From positions 3,124,001 to 3,188,000 of the forward strand of contig CANTUQ010000106.1 of NCBI GenBank assembly GCA_947683425.1: a stretch of 64,000 bases of DNA, in the 5' to 3' direction. This DNA comes from Excoecaria cochinchinensis (lineage: Eukaryota > Streptophyta > Magnoliopsida > Malpighiales > Euphorbiaceae). The notes beneath the pieces were generated by a model. It had not been told where the DNA came from. It searched no databases and saw only the letters and a list, made by a program, of their open reading frames with translations. Numbering within the stretch: the first letter of the stretch is position 1; every line of letters begins with the position of its first letter. Position numbers and translations under genes: made by a program. Shown here one piece after another: positions 9,910 to 20,844 of the stretch.

Positions 9910-11537
9910 TGGCATCTCCAGCATATGAAACGTACAAAGTACAGTTGAGCGAGCCAATGGATGGTTGGCGTTTGCCAATATATCAATACTTGGTTTCAGG
10001 ATTGCTACCAGATGATCAGGTAAAGGCTCGGAAGATAGTCCGGTGGTCCAGCATGTATGCTATCTTGGATGACAAATTCTACAAGTGGTCATTCTCGCAT
10101 CCATGGAATTTATGCTTGAGCTCCGAAGAAGGCAATTATGTACTCTGGGAGATTCATGAAGGTATTTGTGGTGCTCATGAAGGTGCACAGGCAATCGCCC
10201 GCAAGGTTTTGTTACGGGGGTACTATTGGCCCACGATGGAGAAGGATGCCAGAGGTCTTGTTCAGAAATGCGACAAGTGCCAACGGTTCGGCAATTTACT
10301 ACATCAACGAGCGGCCCCGCAGGTACCCATTCACAGCCTTTGGCCATTTGCTTAGTGGGGAATTAATATCCTCGGCCCTTTTCCATTAGCCACTGGGCAG
10401 AGAAAGTTCTTAGTAGTAGCGGTGGATCACTTTATAAAATAGGTAGAAGCCGAGCCCCTCGCTACAATTACTCCGGCAAATGTCATTAAATTTGTTCAGA
10501 GGGCTATAGTAATAAGGTTCGGCATTCCGCACACAATCATTTCAGATAATGGTAAGCAGTTTGATTGTGCTTCCTTTAAAATGAGTGCCAGAGGTCTTGT
10601 TCAGAAATGCGATAAGTGCCAACGGTTTGGCAATTTACTACATCAACGAGCAGCCCTGCAGGTACCCATTCACAGCCCTTGGCCATTTGCTCAGTGGGGA
10701 ATTGATATCCTCGGCCCTTTTCCATTAGCCACCGGGCAGAGAAAGTTCTTGGTAGTAGCGGTGGATCACTTTACAAAATGGGCAGAAGTCGAGCCGCTGG
10801 CTACAATTACTCCAGCAAATGTCATTAAATTTATTCAGAGGGCTATAGTAACAAGGTTCAGCATTCCACACACAATCATTTCAGATAATGGTAAGCAGTT
10901 TGATTGTGCTTCCTTTAAAAATTACTACGCGGATTTGAACATTCAGCTGTGTTTTACCTTGGTATATCATACCCAGTCAAATGGAATGACTGAAGTCACA
11001 AACCGAACTATCCTTGCCGGTTTAAAAAAGAGGCTTGATGAAGCGAAAGGCCTTTGGGTTGACAAACTTTCTCATGTACTTTTGGCATACCAGACCTCCC
11101 CTAGAGCAGCCACCGGTCACACTCCTTTCTCATTAACATATGGGACGAAAGCTGTCATCCCATGTGAGATCGGCATCCCCAGCATCCGAACTTCTTCATA
11201 TGATGCCGACAAGACTGAGGCCTCTCTCTTATATCACCTAGATCAGTCGGAGGAAATTAGAGAATCCGCACAGTTGCAATCAGCGATATATAAGCAGAGA
11301 ATGTCATCATACCATGATCAACATCTCAAGGCTCGATCCTTTCGGGTCGGACAACTTGTTCTCAACAAAGTTATTGCAGCTCAAACGGCTTCCGGGGTAG
11401 GAAAGCTAAGTCTGAATTGGGAAGGTCCCTATATGATACATAAAGCTCCCAGGACCGCCTATAGGCTAAAGGACCTCTCGGGCAAGTTGCTCCCCCACCC
11501 TTGGAACATCTCCAATCTGAAACAATATTTTCAGTAA
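9910..11537 (+). pseudogene. Tat integrase with internal tandem duplication
   Basis: It starts with an H-H-C-C zinc domain (IHEGICGAHEGAQAIARKVL, then CDKCQRFG). The catalytic core has GIDILGPFP (first Asp), IISDNGKQFD (second Asp) and NGMTEVTNR (Glu). The C-terminal part contains LNWEGPYMIHKAPRTAYRL, a chromo-less GPY/F-type module, and ends at TAA 11535. A 339-base offset duplicates the zinc-finger C-terminus through the second Asp; the upstream copy carries stops (TAG near 10353 and 10440) while the downstream copy is open for 318 codons. The element's integration enzyme is therefore not intact as one protein. Confidence 0.85.
10248..10920 (+). repeat. Tandem duplication inside the Tat integrase
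   Basis: The stretch starting GCCAGAGGTCTTGTTCAGAA at 10248 recurs at 10587. The copies run to TTCCTTTAAAA at 10581 and 10920, about 334 bases each, with a 5-base linker. The 339-base offset is a multiple of three. Copies differ at roughly a dozen or more positions by eye, so the duplication is not very recent. Confidence 0.92.
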
Positions 11538-11875
11538 GCTCACTTCGGCACAATCGCCACAAGCATTTCTTATTGTCACTTGTAAAAGCTCATTTTGGCA
11601 TAATCGCCACGAGCATCTGTAATTTTTGTAAGCTGGGTACAACTCAATAGCTATCCGAGCATAGCTTATTATCAATTAGAAGCTCAGTTCGGCAAACATC
11701 ACCTTGGGCATTTGAATTATATCTGCTAATACGCCATTGATGTTCATTGAACACGGCATCATTCATTTAATACATGTAATCCATAAGGCAATTATCTAGT
11801 TCGAAAAAATTTATTTTATTTATAGAGGAAAAATTATAGATAAGGAAGCAAAAGCTAAATTTTCAATTGTCGGGG
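11538..11875. other. Tat interval between pol and the antisense gene
   Basis: Non-coding. It contains a short imperfect repeat of GCTCA(C/T)TTCGGCACAATCGCCAC-like sequence near 11530 and 11590 and related AGCTCAGTTCGGCA near 11680. Confidence 0.6.
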
Positions 11876-13679
11876 TAAACTTCATCCAGCCAGGACCAGT
11901 CCATGTTCGGATGCTGATCCTTCATTGATTGAATCAATTTACCCCTAAAAGAAATACATTTATCGACAGCTATATCTGCCACTCGATACTCGAGGTCCGA
12001 ATACTTTTGCTCTAACGCGGCTTTTTCTTTCTGCATTGATTCTTGGCCGTGCTGAGCTTCACCCAGGCTAGATTCGTCAGTTCGTCTTTTCTCTCTCCCT
12101 AGACTAGGAGAGCCTCAGCCGTTGCGGCTCCTTCCTTGGCCTCGGCAACCTCACTTAATAGTGCAAGCATTTTACGCTTGGCCTCGGTCGCTCGCTTCTC
12201 TGTGCCCCCGATCCTTGCCCTTGTCATACCAAGCTCATGCTGAAGCCGGGTCACCTCTTTTTCTGCCTTGTTACGTAGGCTAATAAGGGTGTTCATCTTG
12301 CCAATAGCGGCTCTCATTAGCATGCTTCCCTGCATGTATAAGGTAGGGGGGTGAGTTCGGATCACAGTTGCAAGACAATGAACTAGCACAAGCTTACCTC
12401 CACTTCGTGACTCTTCATGACATTGCTCAATTATTCACTGAGATGTAGTAGGGGGAGGTCTCTGCAGGCATGCATGACATGAGATGAGCGAAAGTGTTGA
12501 AATCTGGGTTGTCCTTGGACCACGCCCTCCCTTATCGCTGCCAGAATTGCCAAACATTGTCAGACAAAATCTTCAATTCCTCGGCCCATGACCTTGAATC
12601 AGGACTGGGTGTTCTCTCTCTGCCTGGCCAGTGGGGTTCAATAGAGGTGGATGGAGGGGGAGAGCCATCGGGCACCATTATCTGGGATGCCGGTGCTGCC
12701 ATGGGCACGGGACTCTGACTTGGAACGCTCAAGCCCGGAGCAGTGGCTGCCAGAGAGGCTTCGCTCTGATCAACAGTAGCCAAGTTGCTTGGGATAGTGG
12801 CAGAGGCGCTTGCGCCTCCAGTTTTCTGCTTCTTGGCCCTGATTAGTTCGGCTACGCTCAGATTTGAGTTTTTCTTCATAACTGCATAAAAGTAAACAAT
12901 AAGGAACGGATTAACACCCAAGGAAAAGAAGTGAAGTTTACCATTTCTTTTCGAGCTCGGTCTCCGAGGTAGTGGAGGTACGTCGCACTGAAGTTACAAG
13001 TTTATATTAACCTTCTCCTTTGCTAGCTCCCTCCACCGAACTAGTGTTCGCTCCTCATCCTCACTGAGCATCAGAGGGTTGTCATTCCTATTCACGAACC
13101 TACCCCAGTGAGTTCGAAAGGGAAAGTTCATCTCACTCTCCACCACGAAGAATCGGTCCTTCCACTTTTTTAACGACTTGGGGTTTTCGACGAACACCCC
13201 ATACCCAGCTCGGGATTGTATGTAGTTATGGTCTTCCCCATTGGCTCGGAGTCCAACGTTGTGGGTAGCTCGAAAGAGTCTGAGGGTGAGATCTATATCA
13301 TGCTCGGCAAACCATATTTGTAGCGCAGAGAGAGTGCGCCAAGCATTTGGGTGCAGCTGGCCAATCGTCATGTCGTAATAATTCAGGACCTCTAGCTCAA
13401 AGGCTGTTAAGGGAATATTCACTCCAGCTTCGAAGTCGGCTTCATAGACGACTATTGTTCTCTTTCCTTGAAATTTAGCATTGGCCCTGAGAGAAGCTCC
13501 AGCGGCATGTGTAACGACCCGATTTGGCCCTAGAAGAATTTCAAAATTTTTGTTCGGTAATTCTAGAGTTTGTGTATAAAGAGAGTGTATTTGAATGAGT
13601 TTCTAAGTTGATTAAGGTTAAAAGTTTTGCTAGAAGAAAATTATTTTGAGAAGATGGATAAGTGGCTGGTGTGAGGGTC

Positions 13680-13715
13680 CTGTCGCGAGAGCGACAAGTG
13701 TCACAGGCGCGACAG
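13680..13715. repeat. Dyad module in the solo LTR (CTGTCGCG type) 1
   Basis: 36 bases bounded by CTGTCGCG and its reverse complement CGCGACAG. The inner bases are imperfectly complementary. Confidence 0.75.
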
Positions 13716-14834
13716 AATGCTTCCCGTGAAGCCTAACTGAGTTGAACGTTTGGGCACATTTGATGTGTATCGGACACATGGCGACATAAGAGTTTGACAA
13801 GTGGCATCGTAGGGAATTGACACTTGGCATGGAATATTTTTTTGAGTTAATTAATGGTAATTAGTGGCATTAATGAAGTTGGTTGGGCTTTTATGGCAAG
13901 TCTTTAGTTTGGATGAGCATTGACCAGCCACTTTGCTCCCTTTTCATTTTGCCTTGCCTTTGTTTTTTTTTCTTATTTTCTTTCTTTTCCTTGGTTTCTG
14001 CCATGTCCCTTTACTTTGCCATTTCTTTTCCTTTTCTTCTTCATTTGCTTTGTTCCTTGAGTGAACCTCTTGGATTGGTTTGAAGGGAGTGTCAAAAGGG
14101 TAGAGTTGGATTGTTGAGAAGAGGTAAGTGGTTTGATTTCTGTTAGTATTGGTCTTCTTCTTCTAGGTTTTGTCTTTGATTTAAAGTAGGAAGAGGTTTA
14201 ACTCAAGTGTTTTCTATATGATTTGCTGAAGCGGTTAACAAGAAGTTGAACAAGGACAAAGAGAAGGTTGGGATTGAGTAGAGAACAGAGATCAAGCTAC
14301 CTAGAGGTCGGGATCGTGTGTGATTTTAATTTGATTGATTGCGATGCTTTTGTGATATATGTGTATATATGTTTATGAGTATGTGACTTGATCATTTGAG
14401 TGTGTGTTGATGATAAAGTTTGGTTTTGGCAAATTCTGTTCATTTTGCATCTGACCTCTGTGAAGTGTTTTTATCATAAGTAGAGTTTCAGACCTCTAAA
14501 TTGAATTATTATTGAGCCTTTAGAACCATGACTTCGATACCTATAAAAGTCTCATAAATGACCTTGAGCAAATTCTTGCTTTAAGACCCTGGAAATTGGC
14601 CAAAACAGAGGTGTCTCTACTTTGGCCGGTTCATTTGAGCAGTTCAGATTTTTTAGGTCATATATTAAGTTATAGACGTTCATTTAACCTGAAACTTATT
14701 CCATTTGAAATATAACTTCCTAGGGAACAATTGTTAAGAAGGATATTTTTCCTAAAAATGACGTTTAGATATTGGTTTAGGCGATACAAGTTTGAGGTGA
14801 GAAGCAGTCTCATGAAGGTGCCTAATGGAGCCTT

Positions 14835-14870
14835 CTGTCGCGAGCACAACAGGGGTCGCGAACGCGATAG
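14835..14870. repeat. Dyad module in the solo LTR (CTGTCGCG type) 2
   Basis: 36 bases bounded by CTGTCGCGAGC and GAACGCGATAG. It has the same outer motif and length as the module at 13680, with a mismatch in the right arm. Confidence 0.7.
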
Positions 14871-15197
14871 AATAGGTCAGCAGAGTAATTTGCCTCTTGA
14901 TTTAGAGCCCATGGTTGGCATAAATCAATTCTCCACCTTTACCCTTAACTAATTTGTATATTTTTATGTGTTTTTCCTCCCGAATTGAACCCGTATTACA
15001 CCGAAACATTTCGGGGTCTATACCATGCATGTTTAGGTTTATCAAATGATTATAAGATTAGTCATTTGGGTAATTAATGCTACGGCATAAGACTTAGTGT
15101 TGAACACGACATGCCATGTGATCTTAATTTTTTTATAATGCTTGAGTTAGTGTAATGCATTTGGTATAGTATATAGAGTCTTTTTGCAATTTGGGTT

Positions 15198-15234
15198 CTA
15201 TCGCAAGCGCAATTTCTTGTCGTGATCACGACAG
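15198..15234. repeat. Dyad module in the solo LTR (CTGTCGCG type) 3
   Basis: 37 bases bounded by CTATCGCAAGC and TCACGACAG. It is a degenerate version of the modules at 13680 and 14835. Confidence 0.6.
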
Positions 15235-16508
15235 TGAACCCCTTCACGCCCTGTTCTATTTTTGAAAAATATTTTCTTATGTCTTGCTTTGCATGATTTA
15301 TATGTTTATGCAATGAATTGATAAAATGTATACTTGAATAAGTGATTATGGATAGTGATATGTTCCGAATGTGTGAGTTAAGCCTGAATGGTTAAAGTAG
15401 TGGATAGATAAGCATGCTTATAAAGGGTTAGAGTGCAGCTGCCACAGTGACCTTAATTAGTTTAATGATGAATACCTAGAGTATTCATTTTGAGTTAGGT
15501 CTCTAGAGTTTGATACTGTTTATCAGTATTTAAAGTAGAGTACCCGTATCTACAATTGTTAAAAGTTCAGGCTAATGTATATTTTGTAGTGTACAAGAGG
15601 TGAAGTAGAGATATGTAAATGTATATGAATATAATATAGTATGACATGTTACTGATATCGTTTGCCATATATGGATTTCTGCATTATGAATGAGTTAAAG
15701 CATGATGGTATTTGCTTACAAGATTGTGTACATGATTATTTGTATATGACATGACTATCAGTATGCCTGTGTTATATCTGTGACTTCATTCGAAGTCTAT
15801 TATGTCTGTTTATCCCCACTAAGCGTTATCGCTTAGCATGGGGGTTTTTACCGTGTAGGTTTTCAGGATTGGATCAGATGGTGCACATCTGCAGGTCAAG
15901 GCCACTAGGAGCTTTTATAGAAATCTTTTTGTACTAGATAGAGTTTCTTACATTTTGAGTAACATCATTATGTATATAGAGAAGTATAGTATCGATATGT
16001 AAATGTTAACTGTATGGTACATGTACCGAAGATGTTTATGTATTAAGTATAAAACCTTTTGTGATATGTATATTATTTATTAATAGTATATGTTTGGCCC
16101 AAAATATTCTTATATTTTTATTGTTATTGCTTCTGCTATAGTACATGTATGTGTGTGTGTGTGTGTTTGCGTAGCGCTCCGATATCCTCCCAAGGGGTAT
16201 TGGGGTGTTACAGCATGCACTCTATATTCATAGGGAATGCCAAGCCTTTCCCGCAATGGGCCCATATCGCTGGATGTTAGAACTGAGCTCGCGCTGCCCA
16301 CCCTGGGAAGTCTTTGTGGTTCCCTCCTCCCTTCTGGTTGTTATTGGCGGGTACCGAGCAAGTCGGAGGGACTCTAAGCAGCAAGCCCTTCCTCTACCCT
16401 CATCCTCTCAGCGAAGCTTTCAGAGGCACTCATGATAAAGAAGAAAAGAGGAGAGGAGTACAAACCTAGAAATTTTGGGAAGGTGGTTCCGAAAGTAAGT
16501 CTGGGAGA

Positions 16509-16549
16509 GTAAGCACTTGAGGATAGTCACCAACGAAGAACAAGAAGAT
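16509..16549. repeat. 41-bp donor segment identical to 52741-52781
   Basis: This piece of the Tat 3' region, starting GTAAGCACTTGAGGATAGTC, is reproduced without a mismatch at the chimeric junction 36 kb downstream. The flanks of the two copies differ. Confidence 0.9.
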
Positions 16550-16935
16550 CTGAAAATATCAAAGTAAAGAAAGTCAAAACTGAGAAGGAAGAAGCGATAA
16601 AAAAGGGAGAAGAGATTAGTGAGGGAAATTGGGAAGTTGGAGGCGTGAAAAAGAAGCAAAATCCGTAACAATGGAATGACATTTATAGGCAGAATAAACC
16701 AGTGAATGGAGGACAGGTGGCAGATGGTGAAAGGCTGGGTCAGGCTTCATTAAAACAAGCGCGGGTATCAAAGCATCACAATGATGGCGTGCAAATATCC
16801 TGGCTGTCACTTCGCGTTGAGCAAAGCATTTTCTCCGTTTTTCACGCTTCGCGCGCTTGGTGGTTACCCTTTTTTTGTGGATTTCTGGTCAAACCGCCTA
16901 AATGACATAAATGTCCTATCTCGAGGGGGGACTTG

Positions 16936-17409
16936 TGATAACCGAGCTACCGTCTAGCTAGTTCGGTTATCGCTAGTCTATCGGAGTTCGGGTTAACTAT
17001 GCTTCAGAGTTCAATTGCCAAGCGGTCCAGAGTTCTTTCCAGTAGGATAAGGCTCGATTTCTCAACTGTTCGGGTAATTGGGGTAGTTCGGCTTCTACTA
17101 TCTAACTAGCCATTGCTCATTAAATACCTATCATGAAGGCAGCCGTTACTCAATAAAGGCTCATTATTGAGGCAACCGTTATTCAATAAAGGCTCATTAA
17201 GAGAGCAGCTGTTACGAAGGAAATAAAGGGCTATAAGAAGAAGAAAATAAAGTACATTTGCTCTCTAGAAAAATATCTTTACAATTTGTTTACTTAATCA
17301 TAATCATTGACTTGACTGTCGGAGTATCCTAGAACGAAAATTCACTGAAATTCTTTGACTTCAGGTGACGATTCAAACTTCCAATGCCGAAATTTTGGGA
17401 CTGTCATCA
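16936..17409 (+). repeat. 3' LTR of the Tat element
   Basis: 474 bases from TGATAACCGAGC to GGGACTGTCATCA, preceded by a purine run GAGGGGGGA (about 16924-16932) that fits the polypurine tract. It is followed by CCATC, matching the duplication at 5533-5537. Confidence 0.93.
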
Positions 17410-17589
17410 CCATCTGTGATATAAAGGAAGTTATGGACATGAAATGACTTCAACCATGGGGGCAACGATATGCTCAACTGAGAAGGCTACAACACAAGCC
17501 AATATAAACAGAGCTATCGTCTTTAGCCATGGAAGAAACCAGATCATACACAGAACAGGATCAAAACATAAGAATCTTAAGATTTGAAT

Positions 17590-17850
17590 ACCATCTCAAG
17601 TTATTATATGAGAAACAGAGGAGAGTTTTTAAGCAAACATTGGTTTATTTATGAAAATAAAGGCAGTGTCTATTCTCGGGGTCTCCCTTACAACTGAAGA
17701 GCTCAATTCCTTATATAGGAAGAGCAATGCACACAAAACACGATTATAATAATACAACTGCCAAACTTTAAGATAAGTGGACAATAAAGTGAAGTGGCTA
17801 AGCAAAGTAGCTATTCCACTAAGAAAAGTAAAAATACACACTGACATAAG
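17590..17850 (-). promoter_or_regulatory. Pararetroviral intergenic region: TATA box and poly(A) signal
   Basis: On the minus strand TTCCTATATAAGGAATTG (17704-17721) is a TATA box. About 65 bases further in viral sense is AATAAA (17644-17649). A weak TGGTATTCA match to the tRNA-Met primer site lies near 17588-17600. This arrangement is typical of the caulimovirid promoter/leader region. The interval 17410-17590 shows nothing further. Confidence 0.55.
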
Positions 17851-17902
17851 ATAATGCTACATTATTGAAGTTGTGGCCGACAGGATAAAGTGGCACCACC
17901 AT

Positions 17903-18778
17903 TTAAAGGTTATATCTTTTTATTGGTTCTTCAGAATTATCTTCTTCAGAATCTGACACGTGAGTGAGGTTATATTCTTCTGAATTGTCATTATCATTTT
18001 GTGAGCGTCCTGCCAAAGGTTGAAATTGGCTGTCTAAATCCATCACGTTCGATGTGCTGGCTTGCATTATGTGAGTGTGAGATGAGCTGGCTTCTGAGAT
18101 ATTAGGCACTACTTGTGATGAGCTGGCGATTGATGGATTAATTTTGAGTGGACCTGCTTGAGATGAACCAACATGTGTATTATTTCTGACCCACTACTGA
18201 TAATCTTCTTTGATCACATTCCAATAATTCGAAGGAAAAAATTCCCAAGGGATATCATCATCTATCTTATTTGGCCATATCTCTTTGGGAATAACACCAT
18301 CCTTTTCAAAAAGGTGATGCATCAAATCAGACCACTTAGTAATGAACTGTGGGTGGAAATTATGACAGGCTTCTTTCAGAGAGTAAGGTAGAGTTCTAAA
18401 ATGGTAAGTAATAGCAACTGATTTATATTTTCCATATAGCCAGACATGATTTCTATGAAAAATATAAGTTGACCTTACTTCCCATGAGTGTGAAACTCCG
18501 AGTTCATTTGTTTCTCTGATGAAGATAGACTTCCATTGATATAACGGTTTGAACCAAGTGAGAAAAGTTTTAAGATGAGGATTCTGCTTTGTACCTCTGA
18601 TAATTTCTTGAATATATCTTGCCATATGTCTGCATCTGATCTCAAAGGCAATGTAATGGAGATGAACATAATGCCATAAAAAACAAAGGAGTTCCTTAGG
18701 CCAAAGGATTGGAGCTTCCATATGAAAATGGAGAAATCCCATAAGAGCTGCAAAAGGATATTGAGGATGATAACTCAA
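17903..18778 (-). pseudogene. Pararetroviral polyprotein C-terminal region, unrecognised
   Basis: Two open stretches, 18194-18778 and 17903-18109, lie downstream of RNase H in viral sense. The first starts SYHPQYPFAALMGFLHFHME and is rich in aromatic residues and His; the second is an acidic Ser/Asn-rich tail (HVSDSEEDNSEEPIKRYNL). In the duplicated copies the same HPQYPFAALMG block is in frame with the end of RNase H apart from one TAA, so it was probably the C-terminal part of the polyprotein. I do not recognise a domain. The duplication junction at 18657 joins it to a different downstream sequence in each copy. Confidence 0.5.
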
Positions 18779-20188
18779 CTGATCCCAATATAATGGCCCA
18801 TATTTTTCGATTAACCTTGATTGATAACTCCTTGATTGAACTTTTGAAAATTATTTCAATCTTGCTGGGGAAAGATTGTCTGGTACCTCTGGAGGAGCAT
18901 CTTCTTGTAAGAAAGCAAGAGGTGATGAAACTGGTTGGAACATACAAATGACTGGAATAGTCAAAAGTTGTTCTGGCTTTCTTCTGCTTAACAGATTTGG
19001 GATAAGATTTTCTTTTCCTTTAATATGCTGAACATCGAACTCATATTTACTAAACCATTCTTTCCAACGAAGAAGTTGAAAATGAGGAATAGTTTTTCCT
19101 TTGAATTCCAGCATTCTAGGGAAGGAAGAACAATCCATGATGACAGTAAATCGGTAGCCAATAAGATGAAATTCAAATTTCTTGATTCCATATTTGACTG
19201 CCAAGATTTCCTTGAATGTTGAATGATAATGCATCTCACTTTCTTTGAATTTGCCACTAGCATGAGCACAAATCTTCTTTTTTCCATTGATTTCTTCCAA
19301 CAGAATAGCACCCCAATAACAATCTCTTGCATCCGTTTGAAGGATCCTTTTTCCTGTGGATGGGATATGCAGAGCAGGTAAGCTTTTTACTTTTTCTTTT
19401 AAAAGCTTTACTACTGTAGTTTTGGAGATGAACATAATGCCATAAAAAACAAAGGAGTTCCTTAGGCCAAAGGATTGGAGCTTCCATATGAAAATGGAGA
19501 AATCCCATAAGAGCTGCAAAAGGATATTGTGGATGATAACTCAGCTGATCCCAATATAATGGCCTATATTTTTCGATTAACCTTGATTGATAACTCCTTG
19601 ATTGAACTTTTGAAAATTATTTCAATCTTGCTGGGGAAAGATTGTCTGGTACCTCTGGAGGAGCATCTTCTTGTAAGAAAGCAAGAGGTGATGAAACTGG
19701 TTGGAACATACAAATGACTGGAATAGTCAAAAGTTGTTCTGGCTTTCTTCTGCTTAACAGATTTGGGATAAGATTTTCTTTTCCTTTAATATGCTGAACA
19801 TCGAACTCATATTTACTAAACCATTCTTTCCAACGAAGAAGTTGAAAATGAGGAATAGTTTTTCCTTTGAATTCCAGCATTCTAGGGAAGGAAGAACAAT
19901 CCATGATGACAGTAAATCGGTAGCCAATAAGATGAAATTCAAATTTCTTGATTCCATATTTGACTGCCAAGATTTCCTTGAATGTTGAATGATAATGCAT
20001 CTCACTTTCTTTGAATTTGCCACTAGCATGAGCACAAATCTTCTTTTTTCCATTGATTTCTTCCAACAGAATAGCACTCCAATAACAATCTCTTGCATCC
20101 GTTTGAAGGATCCTTTTTCCTATGGATGGGATATGCAGAGCAGATAAGCTTTTTACTTTTTCTTTTAAAAGCTTTACTACTGTAGTTT
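18657..20188. repeat. 766-bp tandem duplication within the pararetrovirus
   Basis: The stretch starting TGGAGATGAACATAATGCC at 18657 recurs at 19423. The copies (18657-19422 and 19423-20188) differ at only a few positions by eye, for example GGATATTGAGG versus GGATATTGTGG. 766 is not a multiple of three. The unit covers RNase H and the start of the C-terminal region. Confidence 0.93.
18851..19423 (-). pseudogene. Pararetroviral RNase H, duplicated copy 1
   Basis: This is the left tandem copy, encoding the same RNase H as 19617-20190. It lacks any RT in front of it: its N-terminal side runs into the HFHMEAPILWPKELLCF segment of the C-terminal region through the duplication junction. Catalytic positions QTDARDCYW, FKEILAVKYG and VIMDCSSF are visible, and it ends at the TAA after SPARLK. 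Confidence 0.8.
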
Positions 20189-20820
20189 GAGCATCAGACC
20201 ATTCAGGAGGATTCTTTTTTAACATCTGGTAAAAAGGATCAGCAAGTTGAGTAAAACTTGGAATGAAATCTCTGAGATAATTTGCAACTCCTAGAAATTG
20301 TTGAACTTGTTTTACAGAAAAGTTATCTTCTGGAAATATCTGTAATTCTGAGCCAAGATGATCACCAGGTTGATAAGATCCCTGAGAAAATTGCATACCA
20401 ATAAATTCAATCTCAGATTTTCCAATTTGCATCTTTGATGGGGAAAGCATTACTCCAAACTGTAATGTGAGGGTTATGAACTGTTGAAGGTGCAATTGAT
20501 GTTTTTCTTCTGTAGGAGAGTATAAAAGTATATCATCAATGTATAATAATGCTGAATGAAGGATGGGCTCGTATATACGGGTCATGGCTTTTTGAAAAAG
20601 TGACGGGGCTACTTTAAGACCAAAAGTGAGGAACTCAGTGTTTTCCCACAAAGGTGAGGAACACTTTGTAAGAAACTCAGTATGAGAGTTTGCTGCACAT
20701 AAGTTTATGAGTTCACTTTGTATGGCTGAAAATGTAAGGTAAGGTTGGAGAGTGAATAAGGTTGGGGTGTTAGTGTTGGGTAGGAACTGGGTTTTGAACA
20801 TCAACCCTTGAGGATAGATA
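19617..20820 (-). pseudogene. Pararetroviral reverse transcriptase (internally deleted) and RNase H
   Basis: A 395-codon minus-strand frame. Residues 1-58 are the protease-RT linker, ending near SSPLWENTEF. The next residues jump straight to FGLKVAPSLFQKAM and ALLYIDDILLYS (the YIDD catalytic motif, near residue 90), so the RT fingers and first palm motifs, normally over 100 residues, are missing. The connection and RNase H follow, with QTDARDCYWSAILLEE, STFKEILAVKYGIKKFEFHL and FTVIMDCSSFPR supplying the Asp-Glu-Asp set. It ends SPARLK-TAA. The YIDD box survives but the domain cannot fold normally. Confidence 0.85.
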
Positions 20821-20844
20821 CGTATGATAGGTGTTTAATTGAAT

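Larger units (their letters stand above)
13510..16212. mobile_element. Solo LTR (about 2.7 kb), probably of a Tekay/Del-like Gypsy element
   Basis: The insertion begins TGTAACGACCC and ends GGGGTGTTACA, has TG...CA ends, and is flanked by the perfect 5-bp duplication GCATG (13505-13509 and 16213-16217). There is no internal coding region or second LTR. A block near 15810-15865 (ACTAAGCGTTATCGCTTAGC, GGGGTTTTTACCGTGTAGG, TTTTCAGG) resembles a recurrent block of long plant Gypsy LTRs. A (TG)n run lies at about 16149-16166. The lineage name is a judgement from terminal sequence and length. Short ORFs such as 14731-14952 show no family resemblance and are ignored. Confidence 0.85.
11876..16437 (-). 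pseudogene. Antisense extra gene of the Tat element (putative gypsy-type domain), split by a solo LTR
   Basis: Reading the minus strand, segments include: GPLRERLGIPYEYRVHA (about 16213-16290); after the solo LTR, LRANAKFQGKRTIVV (about 13450-13495); then FELEVLNYYDMTIGQLHPNA and FRTHWGRF (12994-13422); then a Ser/Pro-rich exon starting KKNSNLSVAELIRAKKQ (12532-12890); then a coiled coil (KMNTLISLRNKAEKEVTRLQ, 12099-12340) and a C-terminal piece ending DWSWLDEVYPDN (about 11876-12060). The central block matches the plant putative gypsy-type domain found in antisense extra ORFs of Tat elements. Its function is unknown. The 5' part (16310-16437) has frame breaks. The solo LTR separates the start from the conserved block by 2.7 kb. 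Introns are inferred from the gaps between open segments and are not certain. Confidence 0.7.
5538..17409 (+). mobile_element. Tat-lineage Ty3/Gypsy LTR retrotransposon, complete, degenerate
   Basis: LTRs at 5538-6013 and 16936-17409 both start TGATAA and end TCATCA, and are flanked by the perfect 5-bp duplication CCATC (5533-5537 and 17410-17414). The internal order is gag, aspartic protease, reverse transcriptase, RNase H, a second RNase H domain, integrase, then a long 3' region with an antisense gene. The second (archaeal-type) RNase H and the antisense extra ORF place it in the Tat lineage. LTRs differ by roughly a tenth of their bases by eye, so it is old. All coding parts carry stops or frameshifts. 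A solo LTR (13510-16212) is nested in the 3' region. Confidence 0.93.

Noticed and set aside
14731..14952. 73-codon frame inside the solo LTR
   Set aside because: It overlaps a dyad module, has no family resemblance, and lies in LTR sequence.
17588..17600. tRNA-Met primer site of the pararetrovirus as a firm call
   Set aside because: Only TGGTATTCA-like similarity, several mismatches. Mentioned within the regulatory region only.
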